Below, piece after piece: positions 45,041 through 55,428 of a stretch of DNA of 64,000 bases. Source of the stretch: Zanthoxylum bungeanum. Its lineage: Eukaryota; Streptophyta; Magnoliopsida; Sapindales; Rutaceae. The position numbers were made by a program, and so were the translations under genes. Under the pieces are notes generated by a model, which did no database searches, was not told the origin of the DNA, and saw nothing but the letters and a program-made list of their open reading frames with translations. The stretch is from assembly GCA_019454045.1 (NCBI GenBank), contig SKCR01047759.1, forward strand, positions 46,335 to 110,334. The letters run 5' to 3'. The stretch's first letter is position 1. Each line of letters starts with the position of its first letter.

Positions 45041-45043
45041 CAA

Positions 45044-45868
45044 ATGGCAAATAGAGTATCACTTCGTTCCATCATTGATGAGCATCAGCTCAAAGGGGAC
45101 AACTACAATGACTGGTTTAGAAACCTTAAAATTGTCTTACGACAAGAAAAGATTTTCTATGTTCTTGAATGACCATTTCCCCCTGAACCCACCGAAGATG
45201 CTGACCAAGATACATTTGATGCTTGGAAGAAACACGTCGATGATGATGAGCAAGCAGTTTGCATAATGCTTGGCTCTATATCAGACGAACTTCAGAAATC
45301 TCATGAAGATATAGATGCTCAAACCATATTCTTTCACTTGAATGAGTAATATGCAACTTCTGTTCATACCGTAAGATTCCAAGTGTCATGTGCCTTATTC
45401 CAAACAAGGTATAAGGAAGGATCTGTTAGTGGACATATGCTTAAGATGACTGGCCACATTGAAAAATTGGCCAACCTCGGGTTCATTATGGATCATAAGA
45501 TAGGTCACGATATAATTCTTCATTCCTTACTAAAAGAATTCTCTAACTTTATTATGCAGTTTCATCTGTCTGATAAAGAAGCTACTTTAGCAGAATTGCA
45601 CAATCTGATAAAGCAAGCATAGAAGGACTTGAAACTGCAGCTTAAAACCTTTGTCATGCTCACGGGTACGGACCTGAAACCACGAGGCCCAAAGAAAAAT
45701 AAGGGCAATGACAAGGCTCCAAATCACCTAAAGCCCAAAGGTAAGGTGGAGAAGAAAAAAGGAAAGGGTAAATGTTTCTTTTGTGGAAAGAATGGTCATT
45801 GGAAGAAAGACTGCAGATCCTTGAAAGCCAAAGAAGACCAATGTTTCAGGTTTGTTGTATATGATTGA
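45044..45868 (+). pseudogene. gag: Copia A copy 2 gag pseudogene
   Basis: Same protein and same main lesions as 32509-33340: MANRVSLRSIIDEHQLKGDN, stop after FYVLE, stop TAA near 45347, TAG near 45621. Its knuckle is in one open frame with its basic approach (KPRGPKKNKGNDKAPNHLKP, KCFFCGKNGHWKKDCRS, 45629-45868), so copy 1 has an extra frameshift here. The element is cut off at its ATG: leader and 5' LTR are missing and G3 LTR DNA lies to the left. Confidence 0.85.
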
Positions 45869-47009
45869 ACTATATTATCAAAACTCTGAACCTTCTACTT
45901 GGGTGCTTGACACCGGTTGTGGGACTCAATTGTGTAACAATGTGTAGGGTCTGAGAAACAGTAGGAGACTCCGTCATGGGGAGGTTAACTTACGCATGGG
46001 TAATGGAGCAAAACTGGCTGCATTGTGCGTGGGGACTTATTCATTAGTTTTGCAAAATGGTTTAGTTTTAGACTTAGAAGATTGTGTTTATGTACCTTCT
46101 CTAGTAAATAACATCATTTCAATTTATTATTTATGTAATAAAGGCTTTTCTTGCCTAATAAGTTGTAATGAATGTTCTATTTATTTCAATGAAAAAAAAT
46201 ATGGAGATGGTATTTTGAATAATGGTATCTATGTCTTACAAACTAACAAAGAATGTTCTACCTCTAATATATACAACATTAACTCGAATAATCTCAATGA
46301 ATCACTTCTATGGCACTGTCGCTTAGGTCATATAAATGAAACAAGATTAATTAAGCTAGATAAGGATGGGTATTTCAAACCCTTCAAATATAAACCTTAT
46401 GGAACTTGTGAGTCTTGTTTACTTGGTAAAATAACCAAATTACCCTTCAAAGGTAAATGACAGTGTGCAGAGGAGACATTAGAACTCATACACTCTGATG
46501 TATGCGGACCAATGTCAGTCACCGCTAGAGGTGGATTCTCCTACTTCATTACCTTTATCGATTATCATTCGCGATATGGGTATGTGTACCTTATGCGGTA
46601 CAAATTTGAAGCCTTTAAGAAATTAAAAGACTTCAAGGCTGAAGTAGAAAACCAGCTTAATAAAAGTATAAAGTCACTAAGGTCTGACCGAGGTGGTGAA
46701 TACTTAAGAAACAAATTTCAAGATTACATGAGAGAAAATGGCATTGTTTTCCAGTGGTCTCCTCTGGGAACTCCACATCATAATGAGGTCTCCGAAAGGA
46801 GAAATCGGACATTATTAGATATGGTCCGATCAATGATGCCAGACACAGATCTACCTCTTTCATTTTGGGGTTTTGCTTTAGAAACTGCAACACTACTACT
46901 AAACCAAGTTCCTTCCTAAATTGTTAGTCAAACACCATATGAGTTATGGTCTGGGAAACGTCATAGTCTTACTTATCTAAGAGTTTGGGGATGTGACGCA
47001 TATGTCAAG
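45869..47009 (+). pseudogene. Copia A copy 2 protease-integrase pseudogene
   Basis: Protease STWVLDTGCGTQLCNNV then the same TAG as copy 1. From 45996 LRMGNGAKLAALCVGTYSL leads to LLWHCRLGHINETRLIKL and TCESCLLGK (to 46460, TGA). The core frame 46512-46919 has MSVTARGGFSYFITFID, LRSDRGGEYLRNKFQDYM, TPHHNEVSERRNRTLLDMVR and ends at TAA, as in copy 1. The DDE residues are readable and there is no frameshift inside the core, unlike copy 1. The text breaks at TATGTCAAG where copia B inserted and resumes at 57368. Confidence 0.85.
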
Positions 47010-48945
47010 TGTTAGACATTATGTCCCATAGCGTCACTGTTTGTAAATGATATTGTATTATTGTACAAAATTAACTATGTGATAATGAAATTGCCTTTTG
47101 CCGTTTTGTAATATTATTTACTTTGACTTATAAATGGCGAAAGTCCATATGATTAGTACCTGGACTGAGAATGATATGAGACAGTATCAGTCCCCAAAGG
47201 TTTAATCATTAAATATCCCTAGTCGTAGTTTTATCGAGACTGGACATCGATAATGCGGAATAGACTAGTATTGCGCTTGTGCACGTTGTGAGGGCACAAC
47301 GGCATAGTTCTCATATATTTAAGTATTGGATACTTATGCAAGTGCGATAGGAGGTTGTGTTTTACCGATGGTACGGAAAACAGCTTCGCTCTGGATAGAC
47401 CCCGCGGAATCCCATTGGTAGTATGTCTACGTGTCTATGGGAGGCCGCATCAGGGTAGGTGTATATGGTCTTAACCTGAGACTTACATCGCTAGTACTTG
47501 CGACAATCGGTAAACTTTGGTTTTGGTGGTTGGGGACCTTAACCGGTTCTGTGTACACCTCTTCTGGGTTTATCGAGAATCGTAGTGTACTGGATGTGAT
47601 GTCAAGATGGAAGTATCGCTTCAGACATATGGAGGTGATGATCACGCAGGGCACAGAACTAGCACTCTATAAAAGGTTGCAACCGTCGGGACAATATGAC
47701 CAGGTCAGGATTGTCCGATTTAAAGAGACTAGTTGCTTGATGTCCGATATATGTTTCGTACGGGGCAGACACATCTCCAGCCCCAGGCCTAGCATGTGAT
47801 CATCCGATACTGGATCGATGTACGCAATACTACGGTATACTACGCCTGATACAGATCTTATATTCCTATAAGAATATTCTGGAGAATTGGGTAGGCATGG
47901 CGCTTTGCTAGAAGCCAACCTTGTCTTGTAAATCGGTAAAGACGTAGTACGAGGTACGTACGTGTTCGGATTATCCGACGACCGTATTTACTGCCAAAAT
48001 ATCCGGAGATCTCTTGGGTCGCTTCCTAAAGATTCACCTATGATATTTGATTCGGACTTAATTAATCTTGGATTAATTGTGGAGAAACTTTTTCTTGGAT
48101 AAAGTGCCTAATTTAGAGAGAGAACGATTAATTTGGAATTAATCGATAAAATTATTGTATTCGATATAATAATCGAAATTCGATTTCGACGCGAAATTAA
48201 AATTAGATTTTAATTCGGGCATACGAGTTAATTTAGAATTAATTCGTTAGCGACGTAAATAATAATTTCGCCAGGCGCAATTATTTATTTAAATCATTTA
48301 ATTAACGTCGCGACGTAAGCTCGGTATTTCGGAAATATCGAACCCGAACGCGTGAGTGGACGTGGGCCCACTTTCATTGGGAAACGTGTGGGGCCCACAT
48401 GACACTTGTCATTATATGCATTATTTAATTGATAAGGCATTGCATGGTGATAGTGTGCATTACACTCAAATGTTTTGCATGGAGTTTGAGTGTTTGACAC
48501 TCTAAGCCATTGCATGGTTTGTGTCATAGATTTATTATTAATTTAATAAAATTATGGCATAAATATAAATTGATTTTTTGAAAAACAAATCAATTACACA
48601 AAAACTCTTCTTCTCTCAAATTTCTTCACATTGCCGTGAACTCCATGGAAGGACAAAGGAAGATTTGATCTTCTATTCTCCATTTTTGCTAGCACAAGCA
48701 AGGGATCAAAAGAGGTGATAGGGAAACCATCAAAGAGCTTGGAATACAAAAGCTTGGAGCTTCAAGTCTTCTTCCTCCTCTTGGCCGAATCTTCCAACAC
48801 TTGGAGCTTCCACCATTTGATCATCTTCTTCATCACATAGCTTTGTAAGTATGATTCCGCCATGCTTCAAGTCTTTTATATATATTCATTTATAGTATTT
48901 CATGAATGCTTAATCTTTCCTTGGGACATATTATAGAAACCAACA
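47010..48945 (+). mobile_element. 5' LTR of copia B
   Basis: TGTTAGACATTATGTCCC to GAAACCAACA, 1936 bp. The inverted-repeat chain is at 48060-48284. AT-rich ATAAATATAAATT near 48558-48570 may serve as a TATA region, followed by CT-rich text and GAACTCCATGGAAGG. Related to the copia C LTR but clearly a different subfamily. Confidence 0.9.
48060..48284. repeat. Inverted-repeat chain in copia B 5' LTR
   Basis: Arms/loops: 48060-48067 TTG 48071-48078; 48087-48094 TTG 48098-48105 (one mismatch); 48125-48133 TGG 48137-48145; 48151-48160 TCG 48164-48173 (one G-T); 48174-48179 TCG 48183-48188; AATTAAAAT TAG ATTTTAATT; ACGAGTTAATT TAG AATTAATTCGT; AATAATTTCGC CAG GCGCAATTATT. Every loop is 3 bases. 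Confidence 0.9.
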
Positions 48946-51450
48946 ATGGTATCATGGAGCCATGGTTAAGCATGAAATACTTTAGGTTAAAATTTGATAA
49001 AATTGGTTGAAGCATGTTCTTGTGAAATTTGATGAATGAGTATGCTTATATGTATGTTAAATGACATTATATGAAATCAATTTTATGAAAAATGCATTGG
49101 ATGATTTTTCCCCAAAATTTCAACCTTGGCCGAATGGGTGTGATAAATTGATTGAAGCATGTTCTTGTGAAATTTGATGAATAAGTATGCTTGCATGTAT
49201 ATAGAATGATATTACATGGAATCAATTTTATGAAAAATGCATTGGATGATTTTTCCCCAAAATCTTGACCTTGGCCGAATGGCATGAAGAAATTGATATA
49301 AGCATGTTCTTATGAAATTTGATTAATAAGTATGCTTGCATGTGTATAACATGATGTTATATGGAATCAATTTTATGAAAAATGCATTGGATGATTTTTC
49401 CCCAAATTCATGCCTTGGCCGAATGTGTTGCTACTTGGAGTGGATTGGAATTTTTTGTGTTTAAGATCATTGGATGACTTAGAACGTGTACGGACGTAGA
49501 TTAGTAATTCAATCGGATTGAAAAACAAATCGACACAAAAAACTCACCTTGGCCGAATGTACAAGGACATGAAAAGGAGTTGATTTTTTGTTAAAATTAA
49601 TGTTGGACATTTATTTTGAACAATAAATGATTAATAAATTAAATGGGTATTTTTGAAATATTTGGTTTAATATATTAATCTTAGTTTTACACTTTAATTA
49701 ATTGGACTTTAATGTTTGGAATATTAAAATTTAATTAATGGGCTTAATTGGTGAATTGGGCTTTTAATATTGTATTTGGGCATAATGGGCTTGGTTGGAC
49801 CAAGTAGATTTGGGCCAAATGGATTGGATCCAATTTGGGCCTAAATCACTCCATTAAGTCCAAATATAATATAATGGGCTTTAATAATTTAATTGGGCCT
49901 TATGGGCTTGAAATTGGTTTTATGGCACTTAAGGGTGATTCCTTATTTGGGCTTGGTAATTGGGTATGACCCACATTGACCAAAGCCCAAGCCTTAATAA
50001 ATCAATTGAAAGCCCATTTGACTTGAATTAAATTAAACATTGGATGTTAGTTGGGCTTTGAGACCCAATAGAATTGGATTTAGAATCTAAGTCTTTAAAG
50101 CACATTAAAAGTGTAAACATTTAATTTGGAATTAAATAATTGAATTAGTATTGAATACGAATTAAATTAGATTTAATTAGTAGTTCGATATAATTCGTGA
50201 ATTCGTACCTTATGTACTTATTTCAATCGAGTTGGACTCGCGCAAAATCAAACCGTTGTTTGAACATTGGATGATCACTTAAACAAAGACTAATTAATTG
50301 GATTAGATTGGTTGTAAAAGCATGTCTTGTTTGAATATATATGTATGTGATGAATGAATAGTGTATATCGGATGGATATTAGAGGGAAAGGAAGGGTAAT
50401 TTTAGAAATTATTGTAAATTTGGAATTTATAAATTGGACCTGCGTGTCCAGCCTTATCTCTTTATCTCTTTGTATTCTCTTCTCACCTAATTCCCCTCAA
50501 TGTAAATGAGGTTTCTCTTATTGTATTATGTAATTGGGTAGTAGAGTAGAATAGTGCTAACGGGGAGAGGAAAGGGGAGTGATTTGTTCTAGGAACAAGT
50601 TGTTTATATATCCATCCGCATATCACTATTAATTTACTTTACGCGCTTTATGATGTTTTAGAAGCATGCTTAAGGGTGTATGATGATGAGACCTAACAAA
50701 GATAAATAAATTGGTTGCCAATTACGCGAAAATCCCTCAATTTATATTAAGCGAATATCCTTCCATTGAATGGTTCTTGTTCAAGATCCGAAGTTGGCAT
50801 TGGTTTGTTTTTGACCAAAGTCAAGACCTTTGTCAATCAAGGATGTACTTGAATCATGAGAGTTTTGTTGCATATCGGTGTCTTGTCCAAATCGTGATTT
50901 TTATTGGCCAAAGTCAAGATCACTTTTTGTCCAACGACATTGATTACGAAACTTTCCTCGTCAATGGGTCCCGCTTAACTGGAATCATTAGGTTTGTTTT
51001 TGGCCAAAGCCAAGGCCTAGTTGATTCGGAGGATAGGGTTAGGAAAATGTATTAGATACATTGACATTATACATATGTTTCGGACTTGGATGTCCACCTA
51101 ACCGGATCTAGGAATTGGATGAGATCCAATTGATCATGGAGATCTACCTATGTTAAATAGCATACAATTTTATGGCCAAAGTCAAGGTTGTGTGTTATTT
51201 AACGGGATCCTAGCCCACTAGGAAATTCGATTTCCCGAGTTCTCTACAGAGGGTTAGAAACTTGAAGAAAATAGTGGGAGGCTATTATTGAATTTGCAAT
51301 TTCATTCAGATATTTAGCCTTACGCGTCTTTCAAAATTATTTCGTCAATATTTTAAATAATTAGTTGGACTAATATATTGTTTTTTACTTGTAACAGTTT
51401 GACTGTACCCATAACATCGTTGACTTTATAGTTGGACTATAGTTGTCAAG
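48946..51450 (+). mobile_element. Copia B primer site and long leader
   Basis: TGGTATCATGGAGC at 48947-48960 is a variant of the initiator-Met primer site TGGTATCAGAGC. The ~2.5-kb leader has no clear protein. A 114-codon frame at 50711-51055 lies over repeats of GGCCAAAGTCAAG (near 50813, 50918, 51002, 51174) and I do not call it a gene. TTGGCCGAAT recurs near 49129, 49272, 49415 and 49550. TTTACTTGTAACAG near 51387-51400 could be a 3' splice site 50 bp before gag. Confidence 0.75.
48990..49430 (+). repeat. Three ~140-bp tandem units in copia B leader
   Basis: Each unit runs GAAGCATGTTCTTGTGAAAT, AGTATGCTT, ATGGAATCAATTTTATGAAA, AATGCATTGGATGATTTTTC and CTTGGCCGAATG. Units end near 49135, 49280 and 49422. 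Confidence 0.85.
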
Positions 51451-52290
51451 ATGATTGGCAAAGGTAATATCCGCGACATAATCATGGGCGATAATGTCTT
51501 CAAAGGGACAAACTTTGCCGACTGGGAAATGAACCTCAAGATAGTGCTTGGGGCTGAGAGGATACTGTATACTATTCAGAGACCTCTCCCGCCTAAACCC
51601 ACTGAGCCACTGGAGCTAGAGTTATGGAAGACTCATAGTGATGATTGTGACCAAGCTCAGTCAGTTATGCTAGCTGCAATGACCCAGCATTTCAGACGCC
51701 AGAATAGGGATTTGGATCCCTATAACATGATGGCAAGATTGCGTGATCTTCACCGCACCAATAAGCGGATGAAGAGGGGTACGAGCTAGTAAGGAAACTC
51801 TTCCGCTCCCGGATGACAGACGGCGCATCAGTTGAAGCCCACGGGGCTCAAATGATTGCCGATATTGATGAGTTGGCCAATATGGGAATAGTCTTGGAGG
51901 CTGATCTGACTATAGATATGATCTTGCAGTCACTTCCTGATACTTGGAAACAAATCATAGTCAACTACAAGTTGATGGATACGGATGACACTCTTGGAGA
52001 GTTGTTATCTGTCTTGAAGGAGTCCGAAAGGGAACTCCTAAAGGGGAGCAAGCGCGAGGCGCATTTTGCATTGACCTCTCATGCGCCAAAGGGTGGCCCC
52101 AAGGCAATTGGAGGTGCAAGGAAGAAGAAGTTCAAGAAGAAGGGTAAAGGCAAGTTGACAGTGGCTTCTAGGAAGCCAAAGGACAAATCTCGCGACATCT
52201 GCCTCAACTGCGGCAAGAGGGGTCACTGGAAACGTGACTGCCGAATGAGCATTGTGCAGAGGGAGGATATCAAGGCTGGCAAGGCCATTG
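51451..52290 (+). pseudogene. gag: Copia B gag pseudogene
   Basis: ATG 51451: MIGKGNIRDIIMGDNVFKGT, NFADWEMNLKIVLGAERILY, to a TAG at 51787. One frame over it continues LFRSRMTDGASVEAHGAQMI, ADIDELANMGIVLEADLTID, ILQSLPDTWKQIIVNYKLMD and LLSVLKESERELLKGSKREA. A lysine-rich stretch (about 52105-52185) and the knuckle CLNCGKRGHWKRDC (52200-52241, CX2CX4HX4C) follow. One frameshift near 51770 is the only break in Gag. It packages RNA into particles. The start is supported by homology to the copia A N-terminus. Confidence 0.9.
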
Positions 52291-52530
52291 CCTCTGGTAT
52301 GTTTGTTATTGAGATAAATATGAATACTTCTAGTTTTAAAAATTGGATTTTTGATTCTGGTTGTGGTGCTCATATTTGTACTGATGTGCAGGATCTGCAT
52401 GATAGCAGGGTGCTGGCATCAGGGGAGATGGATCTACGGGTCGGAAACGGAACACCAGTTGCTTTTGGCCGTAGGGACTTTTGTTTTAGTACTGCCCTCA
52501 GGGCATGAACTTAAACTTTTGAACTGTTAT
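52291..52530 (+). pseudogene. Copia B protease
   Basis: In frame with gag: NWIFDSGCGAHICTDVQDLH with the aspartic protease D-S-G, then EMDLRVGNGTPVAFGRRDF. The frame stops at 52508 (TGA); the rest (FVPSLTRNIISVSLL) is in another frame from 52533. Protease cuts the polyprotein. Confidence 0.85.
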
Positions 52531-53604
52531 TTGTGCCTAGTTTAACTAGGAATATTATATCTGTATCCTTGTTAACCCAGCAGGGTTACACTTTTGTATT
52601 CAGGAACACAGGGTGTTATTTATATAAAAATGATACAGAAATTTGCACAGCTGTTGCAAATAACGGTCTTTATATTTTGAATATAAATGAATCTCCTAAA
52701 ATGACAAACAAAAGGCTCAAAAGGAGTAATCTAAAAGATGAAGCTTATATGTGGCATTGTCGTCTAGGACACATCAACAAGACTCGCATATCCACACTTT
52801 CAAAGAGTGGGTACTTGGACGAATTTGATCCCAATTCATATGACGTCTGCGAATCTTGTCTTTTAGGCAAAATGCCTAAATCACCTTTTAGCGGTAAAGG
52901 TGAACGTGCCACAGAACTATGGCTCTCGTTCATACTGACGTATGCGGGCCCATGTCTAGCCAGGCTAGAGGTGGATTTCACTACTTCGTAACCTTTACAG
53001 ATGATGCATCTCGTTACGGTTATGTGTATCTTATGAGACACAAGTCGGAAACTTTTGAGAAATTCAAAGAGTTTCGACACGAAGTGGAGAAACAAACAGG
53101 GAAGAGATTAATATTAAGACATTACGGTCAGACCGTGGTGGCGAATACTTAAGTTATGAGTTTCAAGATTACTTGAAAGAATATGGTATTCTATCACAGT
53201 GGACTCCTCCTGGAACACCGCAATTAAACGGTGTGTCCGAACGGAGAAACCGCACCTTGTTGGACATGGTGAGGTCAATGATGAGTCGCACTGAGCTACC
53301 AATATCCTTCTGGGGATACGCATTAAACAGTGCTATACTTATTTTGAATAAGGTACCGTCGAAGTCTGTTGAACAGACTCCATATGAGATATGGACAGGA
53401 AGGAAACCAGGTTTCTCTTTCCTGAAGATTTGGGGATGCTGGGCATATGTTAAACGTTTGGAAGGTACCAAACTTGAACCCAAATCTGATAAATGCCTTT
53501 TCGTTGGATATCCTAGGGAAACCAAAGGATATTACTTCTATCACCCACAAGAGAACAAAGTATTTGTTGCTCTACAAGCATTTTTCCTTGAGAAGGAATT
53601 TTAA
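52531..53604 (+). pseudogene. Copia B integrase pseudogene
   Basis: Zinc region YMWHCRLGHINKTRISTLSK and VCESCLLGKMPKSPF (to ~52900). After a frame change, VHTDVCGPMSSQARGG, HYFVTFTDDASRYGYVYLMR (52919-53100). Another frame change near 53105, then LRSDRGGEYLSYEFQDYLKE in the original frame, YGILSQWTPPGTPQLNGVSE and RRNRTLLDMVRSMMSRTELP (53173 on), GFSFLKIWGCWAYVKRLEGT, to 53604. The D, D and E residues are all present but spread over three frames. Confidence 0.9.
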
Positions 53605-55410
53605 ATGCAGTGGTAAGTGGGAGGAAAGTAGAACTCGATGAAGATCGTAGTGATACTGTTCCTGGCAATGAATCAACGACGGAACAAGAACAGACCGTCC
53701 GGAGATGAGTCTGTACCACAAACTTCACATACACAAGGACCGCGTAGGTCGGAGAGAGTCAGAACAGTACCTGAGAGGTATGGGTTCCTGATCTCACCTC
53801 ATATAGATATTAATCTTATTGAGGATAATGAGCCGGCTACGTATGAGGAAGCGATACAAAATATCGATTCCGCTTTATGGCAAGAGGCCATGAAGTCCGA
53901 GATGGATTCCATGTACGCCAACCAAGTTTGGACACTGGTTGATGCACCAGAAGGCGTAAAGCCTATTGGATGCAGATGGATCTTCAAGAAGAAGACCGAC
54001 ATGGATGGCAACGTACAAACGTACAAGGCTAGGCTTGTAGCGAAGGGGTATCGTCAACAATATGGTATTGATTATGACGAAACCTTCTCACCCGTTGCCA
54101 TGATTAAATCCATTCGGATAATGCTTGCAATAGCTGCATATTTCGACTACGAGATATGGCAGATGGACGTTAAAACCGCTTTCCTTAACGGAAACCTTTT
54201 GGAGGATGTTTATATGCAACAGCCTGACGGTTTTATCGTACCTAGACTTGCAAACAAGGTTTGCAAGTTAAATCGATCCATTTATGGATTGAAGCAAGCA
54301 TCACGGTCATGGAATCAGCGTTTTGATGAGATCATAAAGGAATATGATTTCGTGCAAAACGCAGATGACCCTTGTGTATACAAGAAGGTTAGTGGGAGAG
54401 CACTTACTTTTATTGTCCTTTATGTCACGACGACGTATTGCTTATAGGCAATGACATTCCCATGCTAACGTCGGTGAAAGCTTGGCTTTCATTAAAATCT
54501 CCATGAAAGATCTGGGAGAAGCAGCCTTTATTCTTGGAATAAAGATCTACAGGGATAGATCTAGAAAGCTGCTTGGACTCTCCCAGAGTACATACATTGA
54601 TAAAGTGTTGAAGAGATTCAACATGGAACAATCCAAGAGGGGATTGGTTCCAATGGTACGTGGTACCTCTCTGTCTAAGGACATGTGTCCTAAGACTCAG
54701 GAAGAAGAGAGAGACCACATGAGTCGGATACCGTTCGCCTCGGCAGTCGGATCGATCATGTATGCCATGATATGTACACGACCTGATGTCTCATATGCTT
54801 TGAGCATGTGCAGTCGCTATCAGGCCGATCCAGGTGAAGGTCACTGGATAGCAGTTAAGAATATCCTTAAGTATCTTAAACGAACTAAGGATGCTTTCTT
54901 AATTTATGGAGGTGGAGAACTTGCGGTATCTGGGTATACCGATGCAAGTTTCCAAACCGACAAGGATGACTACAAGTCGCAATCCGGGTACATTTTTTGC
55001 TTGAATAACGGAGCAGTGAGCTGGAAATCTTCCAAGCAAGATACTGTTGCCGATTCAACAACAGAAGCGGAGTACATCGCTGCATCTGAAGCAGCAAAGG
55101 AGGCAGTTTGGATCCGAAAGTTCCTAATCGGATTAGTATTAGAGTAGTTCCGTTAGCAGCTGAGCCCGTTCCATTGTATTGTGACAATAACGGGGCTATA
55201 GCACAGGCTAAGGAACCAAGGTCTCATCAACGTCCAAGCATGTTCTTCGACGTTATCATCTGATTCGGGAGATTATACATCGTGGCGATGTAAAAGTCGA
55301 GAAGGTCACATCAGATGACAACATTGCAGATCCGCTGACGAAAGCTGTTCTACAGCAAGTTTTTGAACGACACATACATAGTTCGGGTATTAGATGCTTG
55401 ATGACTGGCT
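53605..55410 (+). pseudogene. Copia B RT-RNase H pseudogene
   Basis: A 269-codon frame (53638-54447) holds the RVT_2 domain: [75 protein letters not shown]. At the YVDD site two extra bases (AC, near 54427) shift the frame exactly before the catalytic Asp pair. A 221-codon frame (54482-55147) continues with GLSQSTYIDKVLKRFNMEQS, TRPDVSYALSMCSRYQADPG, GYTDASFQTDKDDYKSQSGY and STTEAEYIAASEAAKEAVWI (RNase H). Then YCDNNGAIAQAKEPRSHQR and a 1-base loss near 55231. The C-terminal text DNIADPLTKAV ends near 55345. Confidence 0.9.
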
Positions 55411-55413
55411 ATA

Positions 55414-55428
55414 GGCCAAGTGGGAGAT
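55414..55428 (+). other. Copia B polypurine tract
   Basis: GGCCAAGTGGGAGAT ends at the base before the 3' LTR; the copia A tract (AAGTGGGAGAT) and copia C tract (reverse, 59802-59815) are alike. Confidence 0.85.

Noticed and set aside
47431..47799. 122-aa frame repeated at 55851-56219
   Set aside because: It lies inside the two copia B LTRs; identity comes from LTR identity, and the C-type LTRs do not keep the frame.
50711..51055. 114-aa frame in the copia B leader
   Set aside because: Its repeated GQSQD text comes from the GGCCAAAGTCAAG motif; no homology and no conserved partner in copia A.
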